Below, in pieces: positions 34,196-42,129 of a stretch of 64,000 bases of DNA; the stretch's first letter is position 1; every line of letters starts with the position of its first letter. Origin of the DNA: Streptomyces davaonensis JCM 4913. Lineage in GTDB: Bacteria > Actinomycetota > Actinomycetes > Streptomycetales > Streptomycetaceae. The translations under genes and the position numbers were made by a program. Location of the stretch: assembly GCF_000349325.1 (NCBI RefSeq), contig NC_020504.1, positions 8,660,326 to 8,724,325 on the forward strand, read 5' to 3'. The notes below the pieces were generated by a model. It was not told the origin of the DNA. It made no database searches and saw only the letters and a program-made list of their open reading frames with translations.

Positions 34196-34201
34196 TCCTC
34201 A

Positions 34202-34648
34202 GTGCTCGGCACGGGCCGTCAGCTGCTCGTCGAGACTCTGAGCTTATCGAGGGCCTCCCGGGTGGGCGGTGTGAGGGGGCTCTACGCGATCCAGGCCCGC
34301 GCATACGCCCACATCGGCGACATCTCATCCGCGCAGCACGCCATTCGTCTCTCCGGGGAAGCCGGCCGCGACCGCGTGGATGAGCTCCACGACGCGGTGG
34401 GCGGTGAGTTCGGCTTCACCGCCGAGCGGCTGGCCATGTCCAACAGCACGACCGCGCTCATCATCGGTGACAGCGGCCAGGCCGAAGCCGCCGCACGCCA
34501 GGCGCTCACCCTCCATGGGCAACGGCCGCGGGACGCGCAGTCCGCGCACGTCTTGGGCAGCTCGGCGGCTCCGACTTGGGGTACGGCCTACCTGATCAAC
34601 ACCACGACCGGTCGGTACCGCTCCACCGTGGTGCTGGCCTTCGACTGA
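34202..34648 (+). pseudogene. Fragment of a TPR-type transcriptional regulator
   Basis: The translation contains 'AIQARAYAHIGDISSAQHAI', 'VDELHDAVGGEFGFTAERLA', then 'MSNSTTALIIGDSGQAEAAA'. This is the familiar C-terminal TPR region of large Streptomyces XRE regulators, but the N-terminal HTH and most of the protein are missing. After residue ~115 the family pattern stops, and further protein-like sequence (GEWDGEIAVHDPDG) continues in another frame at 34650-34730. There is no good start. I treat it as a truncated remnant. Confidence 0.6.
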
Positions 34649-34800
34649 GGCGAGTGGGACGGCGAGATCGCGGTGCACGACCCGGACGGCAAAGTGACCG
34701 TCGCGGTCCTGCTACCGCTGGACGAGGCTAGGGCTGTGCTGGCGTCTACTACAGCGCTCTACGTCATGCCGCCGGGGAGCACGAGAAGTCCGTTGACACG

Positions 34801-35124
34801 TCAGAGCTTGGTCGTCTCCTCAACGACCCACGACAGGTACGCACCCGATCCGCCTGTCACAGGAAGAGTGACCCACTGCGGCACCTCGTACGAGTGCCTC
34901 TCGGACACCCACGCCTCCAGCTCCGGAAGCCGGGCCACGGTCGTCATGTACGAGATTCGCCACTCCCGCGCCGTCTCGATCTCACTCTTCCACCAGTAGA
35001 CAGCGGTGAACGGCGCATCGATGTGAGCGCCCGCTGCCAACTTGCTCTCAACCGCACCCCGAGCCAGCGCCATCGCCTGGTCCTCGTCGTCGACGGTTGT
35101 CTGCGCAATCACGATGTCGGTCAT
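34801..35124 (-). CDS. cutA: CutA-type divalent-ion tolerance protein
   Basis: From ATG 35124, with AGAGG upstream, the product is 107 residues, the usual CutA length. 'YWWKSEIE' (43-50) and 'HSYEVPQW' (77-84) are the family's conserved motifs, with 'ESKLAAGAHIDAPFTAVY' before. CutA forms a stable trimer related to PII proteins and was linked to copper tolerance in E. coli; its biochemical role is unsettled. It stands alone on the minus strand. Confidence 0.93.
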   Translation of the reverse strand: MTDIVIAQTTVDDEDQAMALARGAVESKLAAGAHIDAPFTAVYWWKSEIETAREWRISYMTTVARLPELEAWVSERHSYEVPQWVTLPVTGGSGAYLSWVVEETTKL

Positions 35125-35531
35125 GCCACTGCCTCTCAAGCCGGGAGTAACCGACCCTATCCAGCGGCTTTTCGCGGGCGAGCAGGTACCAGGACACGAA
35201 AGGCCAGAACGCGACAGCCGGTCTCATGCACCCGGGCAGGGCGCCACCAGCCACTGCCGACCCAACACGGTGCGCGGCTTGCTGGGCAACTCCACGAGGA
35301 GATCGAGGACTTCAATCGCCACCATGCACTGAAGGATGCTCGCCGCTTGCGATGCAGGCGGACCGCTCACGATATGCAGGACTTGGTCGACCTCGCCAGG
35401 GCCCATAGCCACCGTGGCCTGGCACGGAAGAGCGGGTCGTGAGGCGGGGGCTTCGGGCAATGTCCGTTATCCAGGCTGTGTCCCACGACCCAAGGCGCTT
35501 GCTCGTGTCGTGGGACGCAACTCGCGGCCGG
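35125..35531. other. Gap without a convincing gene
   Basis: A minus-strand frame at 35224-35460 (78 codons, e.g. VDQVLHIVSGPPASQAASIL) reads somewhat protein-like but lacks a ribosome site and a family. I leave it uncalled. No hairpin with a T-run follows the synthetase stop. Confidence 0.35.
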
Positions 35532-36842
35532 TTACGGGGTGAGCCGGTTCGGCCCGCGGAAGAGGAAGCTTGCCTCGCGGATGGAGTCCAAGCCGAGCAT
35601 CACCATCAGCACCCGCCCGAGTCCCATGCCGAGGCCGCCGTGTGGCGGGCACCCGTACCGGAACGCGTTCAAGTAGTCCTGCATCGGCTCAGGGCTCATG
35701 CCCTTTTCGGCGGCCTGCTTGAGCAGCACGTCGTAGCGGTGCTCGCGCTGCGCGCCGGTGGTGACCTCCAAACCCTTCCAGAGCAAGTCGAAGCTGAGGG
35801 TCACGCTCGGGTCGTCGGCAGCCCGCATGTGGTAGAAGGGCCGGATGCCGATCGGGTAGTGGGTGATGAACACGAACTCGTGCCCGGTGGCCTCCTTGAT
35901 GTGGGTCGAGATGCTCCGCTCGCCCTCGGGGTCCAGGTCCTGCTTGTCCCCCACGGGGTCCCAGCCGCCCTTGCGCAGGATCTCCTGTGCCTCGGCCATC
36001 GTGATGCGGGGGAAGGGCGTCGTGGGGACGGTGACCTCGACGGTGAAGTGCTCTGCGATCGCTTCGCCGTGCGCGTCGGCGACCTTGGCGATGGCGTGGG
36101 CGAGCATCTGCTCCTCGAACGTCATCACGTCCTCGACGCCGTCGATCCAGGCCAGCTCCACGTCGACGCCGGTGAACTCGGTGGCGTGACGGGAGGTGAA
36201 CGACGGCTCGGCGCGGAAGACCGGCCCGATCTCGAAGACCTTGTCGATGCCGGCCGCGATCGCCATCTGTTTGAAGAGCTGCGGCGACTGCGCCAGGTAG
36301 GCGCTGCGGCCGAAGTAGCCGAGCTGGAAGACCTCCGCGCCGGACTCCGCGGCGGTGCCCATGAGTTTGGGGGTGTGCATCTCGGTGGCGCCCTGCGCGT
36401 AGGCGTACTCGCGCATGCCCTGTTCCAGGGTGGTCTGCACGGCGAACATCAGCTGGGTGGCGGGACGGCGGCGCACGTCCAGGAAGCGCCAGTCCATCCG
36501 CTGTTCCAGGGCGGTGTGCTCGTCGATCGGCAGCGGCGTGGCGGCCGGGTTCAGGACCTCGACCGCCTCGGGGACGATCTCCAGACCACCGAGCTTGACC
36601 TGGGCGGCGTCGACGACTCGGCCGGTGATACGGACGGCGGACTCGGGGGTTAGAGCTTCGAGTTGGGCCTCCAGCGGCCCGTCGTCGCGCTTGTGGGTTA
36701 CCTGCGCCAGGCCGGTGTGGTCGCGCATGATGACGAACTGCATGGTCCGCTGCAGGCGGAGGGCGTTTACCCACCCGCAGACGGAAACGGTACGGCCGAC
36801 GTGTTCTCGCAGGTCAGAGACGTGTACGCGGCTGTGGATCAT
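35532..36842 (-). CDS. aspS: Aspartyl-tRNA synthetase, archaeal/non-discriminating type
   Basis: ATG 36842 lies five bases after GGAGGACC and gives 436 residues, the size of the archaeal-type AspRS rather than the ~590-residue bacterial type with a GAD insertion. The OB-fold anticodon domain is about residues 1-105 (VSVCGWVNALRLQRTMQFVI). Class II motif 2 is 'GPVFRAEPSFTSRHATEF' and motif 3 is 'GLGMGLGRVLMVMLGL'. Members often charge both tRNA-Asp and tRNA-Asn; specificity cannot be settled from sequence. A T-box leader precedes it, so it should respond to uncharged tRNA. It is probably a second AspRS in this genome. Confidence 0.93.
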   Translation of the reverse strand: MIHSRVHVSDLREHVGRTVSVCGWVNALRLQRTMQFVIMRDHTGLAQVTHKRDDGPLEAQLEALTPESAVRITGRVVDAAQVKLGGLEIVPEAVEVLNPAATPLPIDEHTALEQRMDWRFLDVRRRPATQLMFAVQTTLEQGMREYAYAQGATEMHTPKLMGTAAESGAEVFQLGYFGRSAYLAQSPQLFKQMAIAAGIDKVFEIGPVFRAEPSFTSRHATEFTGVDVELAWIDGVEDVMTFEEQMLAHAIAKVADAHGEAIAEHFTVEVTVPTTPFPRITMAEAQEILRKGGWDPVGDKQDLDPEGERSISTHIKEATGHEFVFITHYPIGIRPFYHMRAADDPSVTLSFDLLWKGLEVTTGAQREHRYDVLLKQAAEKGMSPEPMQDYLNAFRYGCPPHGGLGMGLGRVLMVMLGLDSIREASFLFRGPNRLTP

Positions 36843-37015
36843 TCGGGTCCTCCGAAGGACGTCGTCATGATCCCTTGGGAGTGCGGGCGAGAAGGGCAAC
36901 TCGCGGTGCCACCGCACTTTCGCCGCCACTCGGGTGGCGGCCTCATTCGGGCCTGGTGACGGGGGCCGGCCGGCGGGGCATTGGACCACCAGACGGGGTC
37001 GTTCCTCCCCGCGCT
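36843..37015 (-). promoter_or_regulatory. T-box leader controlling aspS translation
   Basis: Reading 5' to 3' on the minus strand, I find a short stem I hairpin CGGGG/CCCCG (37011-36994) with loop AGGAACGA containing AAC and GAC. Stem II follows, closed by CTGGTG (36992-36987) and CACCAG (36958-36953). Stem III is GCCGCCAC/GTGGCGGC (36941-36922). The T-box is GTGCGGTGGCACCGCG at about 36917-36902. The antisequestrator helix AGTGCGG/CCGCACT pairs 36918-36912 with 36886-36880. UGGC in the bulge pairs with a GCCA tRNA end, as in tRNA-Asp and tRNA-Asn. Before the ATG, GTCCT-TCGG-AGGAC (36860-36847) can hide the ribosome site, so control is probably translational. Confidence 0.85.
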
Positions 37016-37733
37016 CGGGAGGGTCTTCACCGCAGGGTGCGAGACCGCCTTCTCAGCTTCCGGCGGTTCTCTCGGCTCGCGTGGTCCCGTGGCTACTCGT
37101 CTCCGTCAACGCGTTGCCGTGCAGAGTACGGAGCGCGTGGCTGAGGTGGCAATCGAGAATCGGAAGCTGAGGAGCAAGCAGACGTCCCAGCCACCGACGG
37201 GTGCCGTGTTCGCTTCGGCGTTCTGGAAGGTGAGGGCTGCGGCGGCTGCTCTCCAAAGCCCGGCCTCCGTCGGATGCCTGGTGGCGAGGAAGCGATCGGT
37301 GAGTTGAGGCAGGTGGTCGGCGACGAGGTGGCGTTTCCTCGATGCGCCGGACACTCCGAGGAACTACCGCAACGAGTGGAAGCGACGAGAACACGGACTC
37401 GCCCAACGACCTTACGCCTCAGGCTAGATAGACTCAGCGGAGTCCGGCAACGGGCACCCGAGTCGCTGCGGTCACAGGCGGCGTATGCATTGAATTCCTC
37501 ATGCCTCGGGAGGCCCCGCTGTGCCGTGTGAGCCGCCTACAAGGCGCTGTCGGCATCGACAAGTCGCTCTTGCTCGGGCGTTGACCGAACCCGTGCCGTT
37601 GCCTGTCACGACTCCTCGCTCACTTCAGCCGTCGCGTTCGCAGGACGGATCGCACCGTGCCCGGGGTCCTGTCCTGCGGCTACGGCGGTCAACTGCCCTC
37701 CGATCACACCGACATGTCGAGAAGGAGAAGGCG
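37016..37733. other. Long gap between aspS leader and NUDIX operon
   Basis: It must hold divergent promoters. TTGACC at 37581-37586 is followed 17 bases later by a poor -10 (TGTCAC), a weak candidate for the plus-strand operon. A minus-strand frame at 37106-37354 (82 codons, including LPQLTDRFLATRHPTEAGLW) looks protein-like, but its GTG start has no spaced ribosome site. I do not call it. Nothing else is recognised. Confidence 0.4.
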
Positions 37734-38180
37734 TTGGCATACCAGTCCGTGATCGGACTTCACCTGGTTCTGTTCGAGCAGAACCGGGTGCTGCTGGGCC
37801 TGCGTGAGGGCACTGGCTGGTGTGACGGATGGTGGCACGCCCCAGCCGGCCACCTTGAGGACGGGGAGTCCTTCCTTGCCGGCATGGTCCGTGAGGCTCG
37901 GGAAGAGCTGGGCATCGCCCTCGCCGAGGAAGACCTGGTAGTCGCGCACATCGCCCACGACCACGACCCCCAGACCAGCCAGAGCCGGCTGCAGCTCTTC
38001 TTCACCGCCAAGCAGTACTCGGGACGGCCCTATGTTGCGGAACCGGACAAGTGCGCGGAGCTGCGATGGTGGCCGCTCTCGGACCTGCCGGAGAATTTGG
38101 TGCGCTACACCCGCCAGGCCCTGATCTGCATTCAGCGCGGCCAGAGCGCGAGCACGCTGGGGTGGCCGGATGCCTGTTGA
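37734..38180 (+). CDS. NUDIX hydrolase 1 of the exporter operon
   Basis: The start is TTG 37734 with GGAG six bases upstream, since the frame upstream is not protein-like. The 148-residue product has the Nudix box at about 40-62: 'APAGHLEDGESFLAGMVREA' then 'REELG'. The first position of the box is Ala-Gly-His, common in MutT-like pyrophosphohydrolases. 'EPDKCAELRWWPLSDLPENLVRYTRQAL' is a typical C-terminus. It overlaps the next NUDIX gene by 11 bases, so the operon is translationally coupled. Confidence 0.88.
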   Translation: MAYQSVIGLHLVLFEQNRVLLGLREGTGWCDGWWHAPAGHLEDGESFLAGMVREAREELGIALAEEDLVVAHIAHDHDPQTSQSRLQLFFTAKQYSGRPYVAEPDKCAELRWWPLSDLPENLVRYTRQALICIQRGQSASTLGWPDAC

Positions 38181-39300
38181 GGATGAGCGCGAGCCCGTGG
38201 GGCTGATGGCGCCGGAGGACTACGCCCGCTCACGCGCGGCATTCTGGGGCGGCGCCGCGGTGCTCTTCACGGATGCCGAGGGCAAGGTCCTGGTGCTCGA
38301 CCCGGCATACCGGCCGGGGACGCTGCTGCTGCCCGGCGGGGGAGTGGACCAACGGGAGCGGCCCTCAGCCGCAGCGGTGCGGGAGGTGGCCGAGGAGCTC
38401 GGCCTGCCCATCGGCGTACGCCGGCTCCTGGCAGTCGACTGGGTGAGCATGGGCAATCCGGAGTTCGGAACCGTGTACGGCCTCCCGGGCGAAACCATCT
38501 CCATCTGGGACGGCGGCGTCCTGGAGGAGAGTGACATCGCGCGGATTTGCCTGCCCGAGGACGAGATCTCCTCGTTCCACTTTCTGCCGCCAGCGCAGGC
38601 CGTTCCCCAGATGTTCCCGATCGAGGGACGACGGATGCTGGGCGCCCTCCGTGCCCGGATTGACCGTGCCGGACCCGCAGTGCTGGAGGACGGGGAGGCC
38701 GTCGGCGGCGGACCGGCGCTGCAGCGTCAGAACGTCATCCCGCGCATCGCGGTCGGATACCAGCAGATCGCCTGGCACCCCGGCAGCGAGCCGGCTGCCG
38801 ACCTGCCCGTGAAGCAGGCGTGGGTGTGGGCCTTCGACCCGCTCGGCCGGGTCGTCGTTCTTGTGGATCCGCGCGACGGCCATTGCGTCCTGCCGGGCGG
38901 CACCGTCGAGGCGGAGGACGACGGGCCGACAGCGGCGGCACTGAGGGAAGCCGCCGAAGAGGCGGACCTGCACCTGCGCGACGCCACCTACCTCGGCTAC
39001 CTCCACGACCCGGACGGTGCGGTCTACGGCCCGGGCACCGGGCCGAACGCCCGGGCCCGCTACATCGCCCGCATCACCTCCCTGGGGCCGGCGCCGCAGG
39101 ATGTCGCCACCGGCATCACCTACGGACGGCTGTTGGTCAGCCCGATGCAGGCGAGCGAGCTGCTGGGCCTCGGACGCGCCGGCAGCGAACAGGCCGAATA
39201 CGCGGCCCGTACGGCGGCGGCCCGCTGGGGCATTCCGCTGAGCCCGCCGCAGGCCGCGGTCGAGATACCCCGGACGGGCATGGTGGCCGGGCAGCTCTGA
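38170..39300 (+). CDS. Tandem two-domain NUDIX protein
   Basis: The 376-residue protein contains two Nudix domains. The first (about 25-160) has the box GGGVDQRERPSAAAVREVAE followed by ELG, with Arg in place of the usual Gly-Glu pair. The second (about 205-345) has GGTVEAEDDGPTAAALREAA followed by EEADL, in which the expected final Gly-hydrophobic is changed to Ala-Asp. So domain 2 may have reduced activity or an altered substrate. It overlaps NUDIX 1 and is followed after 81 bases by NUDIX 3. Confidence 0.9.
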   Translation: MPVEDEREPVGLMAPEDYARSRAAFWGGAAVLFTDAEGKVLVLDPAYRPGTLLLPGGGVDQRERPSAAAVREVAEELGLPIGVRRLLAVDWVSMGNPEFGTVYGLPGETISIWDGGVLEESDIARICLPEDEISSFHFLPPAQAVPQMFPIEGRRMLGALRARIDRAGPAVLEDGEAVGGGPALQRQNVIPRIAVGYQQIAWHPGSEPAADLPVKQAWVWAFDPLGRVVVLVDPRDGHCVLPGGTVEAEDDGPTAAALREAAEEADLHLRDATYLGYLHDPDGAVYGPGTGPNARARYIARITSLGPAPQDVATGITYGRLLVSPMQASELLGLGRAGSEQAEYAARTAAARWGIPLSPPQAAVEIPRTGMVAGQL

Positions 39301-39381
39301 CGTCCGATCACGACACCCGCCTCGTGCCTGCGGTCGGCCGGCGCGAAGCTCTGCACTGCCCTTTGGCCTAGGAGGACTTGC

Positions 39382-39951
39382 ATGACCAGCAACCCTGACA
39401 CCACCGAGCAGCCGGTCGGCCGCCCTGACCGTGTGGTCACTGCCGAGCAGCGGGCGTACTGGGCGCAGGTCGAGGCGCCCATGGCATCCTGCACGGCCCT
39501 GATCACGGACGCCGACGGCCGGATTCTCGTGGTCGACCCGACCTACAAGGACGGCTTTGACATGCCCGGCGGCATGGTGCACGCCGGCGAAACGCAGATC
39601 GAGGGCCTGGAGAGGGAACTGGCCGAGGAGCTCGACCTGACCGGCGTACCGATCGGGCAGTTGCTTGTCGTGGACCAGGTCCCGGCCGCGCGGTACGGGC
39701 GGGCGATGGTGGTCACGGTGTTCCACGTGGGTCCGCTCACCGACGAGCAGTGCACGTCCCTGCGGTTCGCGGACGGGGAGATCGGCGCGGCCGAGTTCCT
39801 CCCCGTCGACGAGGCGCTCGGGCGGCTGCCGCACCGCCTCGCCCGCCGCATCAAGGCGGCCCACGTCGCGCTGCTCACCGGTGTGCCGGCCGTTCTGGTC
39901 GACGGCGAGCCTCACGCTCCCGCTGGCCCGGCCGTATCGGAGGCGCGATGA
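39382..39951 (+). CDS. NUDIX hydrolase 3 of the exporter operon
   Basis: ATG 39382 is preceded by AGGAGG with good spacing. The 189-residue protein has a Nudix box at about residues 64-86: GGMVHAGETQIEGLERELAE followed by ELD. The final Gly of the box is replaced by Asp. The flanks 'ILVVDPTYKDGFDMPGG' and 'EFLPVDEALGRLPHRLARRI' are very like those of the NUDIX protein at 2303-2761, so these belong to one subfamily. Its TGA overlaps the ATG of the ABC transporter (ATGA). Confidence 0.92.
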   Translation: MTSNPDTTEQPVGRPDRVVTAEQRAYWAQVEAPMASCTALITDADGRILVVDPTYKDGFDMPGGMVHAGETQIEGLERELAEELDLTGVPIGQLLVVDQVPAARYGRAMVVTVFHVGPLTDEQCTSLRFADGEIGAAEFLPVDEALGRLPHRLARRIKAAHVALLTGVPAVLVDGEPHAPAGPAVSEAR

Positions 39952-41942
39952 AGCGGCTGTGGAAACGGGTGTGGAAGACGGAGCCGGCCGTCTCCGAATC
40001 CGAGGTCGCCCTCTTCGGCGGGCCGCTGCGCTACGACCTCGGCTGGGTGCGCCACGAGTACGCGCGGCTGGACACCAAATTCGGGCAGGCCGCCCGCATG
40101 GTGCCGACCCTGGTCGGCAGCACCCTGCGCCTGGCTTGGCGGGCGGACCGCCGTGCCCTGCTGACCATCGGGATCGCCGAGGTGGGCCAGGGCCTCACCC
40201 AGGCCGCCGGGCTGCTGGTGACCAACCAGGTGATCCAAGCCCTGCTCAAGGACGGGGACAACCTCGCGCGGCTCCACGCCGCGCTCCCGGCCCTGATCGC
40301 CGGCTGCGTCATCGCCGTCGTCGGCACCATCCTGGCCTGCCTGTCGACGGCCTGCACCGGGCGGCTGGAGCCAAAGGTCGAGCGGCTGGCCACCGAACAG
40401 TTCCTGGAAGGCGCCACCCGCGCGGAACTGGAGGCCATCGAAGACGGCGAGTTCCGATCACTGCTGGACTCGGCGTACTTCGGCGCTCAGTCTTCCCGCG
40501 CCATGATCGGCATCTGCGTGGCTGTGGTGAACGGCGTGTTCTCCCTCGTCGCCGCGGCCGGGGTGGTCACCGTCCTCAGTCCCGTTCTGCTGCCGCTGCT
40601 GTTGCTCATCGCGCTGCCGCGCGGCTGGGGCGCCATGCACGTGGGTCGGCGCCGCTACGCCTCACGGATGCAGTGGATCGAACACGAGCGGGCCAAGCGT
40701 CTAGTCAACAACCTGATCACGACCCGGGATTCGGCCACCGAGGTCCGCGTCCACCAGGTCGGCCGCTTCCTACTCGATCACTTCCGCACGATGGGCCAGA
40801 CCGCCGAGGCCGAACAGACCCGCCTGGCCGACGGCCGCGCGGTCACCGAACTGATCGCCGCGGCCATGGCTGGCCTCGCGACGGCGGCAACCTTCGCAGG
40901 ACTGGGCGCGCTATGGCTGACCGGCCACATGAGCGCCGCCACCGTGGCCACCGCCGCGCTCGCCATCCGAACCGGCTCAGCCAGCCTCGGCGCCCTTGTC
41001 GACAACGTCCTGCGGCTGCACGAGGAGTCCCTCTACGTCCGCGACCTTGACCGTTTCCGTGATGAGGCCGAGCGCCGGGCCATCCCCACCGGAGGTGAGC
41101 CGGTCAGCACCTTTCCCGACCAAATCACCTTCGAGAACGTGTCGTTCACCTACCCAGACCGCGACACTCCCGCACTGCGCGACGTCTCCCTGACCTTTCC
41201 GCGCGGCGCCGTCATCGCCCTGGTCGGGGCCAACGGCAGCGGCAAGACCACCGCGGTGAAGCTCCTTGCCGGCCTGCACCGGCCCACGGCAGGCCGCGTC
41301 CTGTGGGGGCCAACCGATTTGGTCGAGGCCGACCGGGCGGACATCTTCCAGCATGTGGCCGTCCTCGACCAGGGCTTCCAGCGCTGGCCCTTCACCCTGC
41401 GGACCAACATCCAGATCGGTCAGCCGGAGCGCAACGCGGATGACGACATCACTCGCGCGGCTGCCTACTCGGGCGCCGACAAGCTCGCCACCACCCTGCC
41501 CCGCGGCCTTTCCACCTTGCTGGCCCGGCAGTTCCGCGGCGGCCAGGAACTGTCCGGCGGGCAGTGGCAGACGGTCGGGCAAGCCAGGCTGCGTCACCGG
41601 CAGGCGAGCCTCGTCATCGCTGACGAACCCACCTCCGCCCTCGACCCCGAGGCCGAGATCGAGTCCTTCGAACGCATCCGCCGCCTGGCCGACGAAGGCA
41701 AGACCGTCGTCCTGGTCAGCCACCGCATGGCCGGCATCCAGCACGCCGACATCATCTACGTCCTGGACCAAGGGCACCTCGTGGAGAGCGGCACCCACCA
41801 GGAGCTCATGGCGCTGCCCGATTCCCAGTACCGGCGCATGTACCTGATGCAGGCCCAGCAGTACGGCACCGTCGCCCCAGTGGTCCTGCCGTCTCCCTCG
41901 GCCAACGGTGATTCAACACATGCCACCAGCGCCCCCGACTGA
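39948..41942 (+). CDS. ABC exporter, fused permease and ATPase
   Basis: ATG 39948 overlaps the NUDIX stop and gives 664 residues. The N-terminal half has about six hydrophobic segments (e.g. ALIAGCVIAVVGTILACLST, VNGVFSLVAAAGVVTVLSPV). The C-terminal half has Walker A GANGSGKT (about 427-434), signature LSGGQ (about 534), Walker B LVIADEPTSALD (about 555) and H-loop VLVSHRM. This is the half-size ABC exporter layout that dimerises in the membrane. In this position it probably exports the product of the operon. Substrate unknown. Confidence 0.94.
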   Translation: MKRLWKRVWKTEPAVSESEVALFGGPLRYDLGWVRHEYARLDTKFGQAARMVPTLVGSTLRLAWRADRRALLTIGIAEVGQGLTQAAGLLVTNQVIQALLKDGDNLARLHAALPALIAGCVIAVVGTILACLSTACTGRLEPKVERLATEQFLEGATRAELEAIEDGEFRSLLDSAYFGAQSSRAMIGICVAVVNGVFSLVAAAGVVTVLSPVLLPLLLLIALPRGWGAMHVGRRRYASRMQWIEHERAKRLVNNLITTRDSATEVRVHQVGRFLLDHFRTMGQTAEAEQTRLADGRAVTELIAAAMAGLATAATFAGLGALWLTGHMSAATVATAALAIRTGSASLGALVDNVLRLHEESLYVRDLDRFRDEAERRAIPTGGEPVSTFPDQITFENVSFTYPDRDTPALRDVSLTFPRGAVIALVGANGSGKTTAVKLLAGLHRPTAGRVLWGPTDLVEADRADIFQHVAVLDQGFQRWPFTLRTNIQIGQPERNADDDITRAAAYSGADKLATTLPRGLSTLLARQFRGGQELSGGQWQTVGQARLRHRQASLVIADEPTSALDPEAEIESFERIRRLADEGKTVVLVSHRMAGIQHADIIYVLDQGHLVESGTHQELMALPDSQYRRMYLMQAQQYGTVAPVVLPSPSANGDSTHATSAPD

Positions 41943-42129
41943 CGCCGACCGCCCTACCGGCACGGCGTGCCCGGTTGCACGGTGGCCCAGCAAGTGGGCC
42001 ACCGACCCGCTGTGGAGCACGCTGCGCGACGTGCTGGGCTGCCTCGGCGTGATCGCGGTCGGCCTCGCCATCACCACCATCGTCACCCTCGTCACCACTC
42101 AATTCCCCGACCCCAGGATCCGTCCGTGA
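41908..42129 (+). CDS. Small membrane protein between exporter and HMBS-like gene
   Basis: The frame from GTG 41908 (or ATG 41920) encodes 73 (or 69) residues with one transmembrane helix (DVLGCLGVIAVGLAITTIVTLV) near the C-terminus. It overlaps the exporter end by 35 bases and its TGA overlaps the next GTG (GTGA). Coupling on both sides supports it as real. No family recognised. Confidence 0.65.
   Translation: MIQHMPPAPPTDADRPTGTACPVARWPSKWATDPLWSTLRDVLGCLGVIAVGLAITTIVTLVTTQFPDPRIRP

Noticed and set aside
35224..35460. 78-codon minus-strand ORF between cutA and aspS
   Set aside because: No ribosome site and no recognised family; kept only as a note in the gap entry.
37106..37354. 82-codon minus-strand ORF that reads protein-like
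   Set aside because: The only start is a GTG with no spaced ribosome site, and I do not recognise the product.
39665..41050. Long plus-strand frame of 461 codons across the NUDIX 3 and exporter genes
   Set aside because: Arg/Pro/Ala-rich composition and overlap with two genes with clear domains mark it as a shadow.
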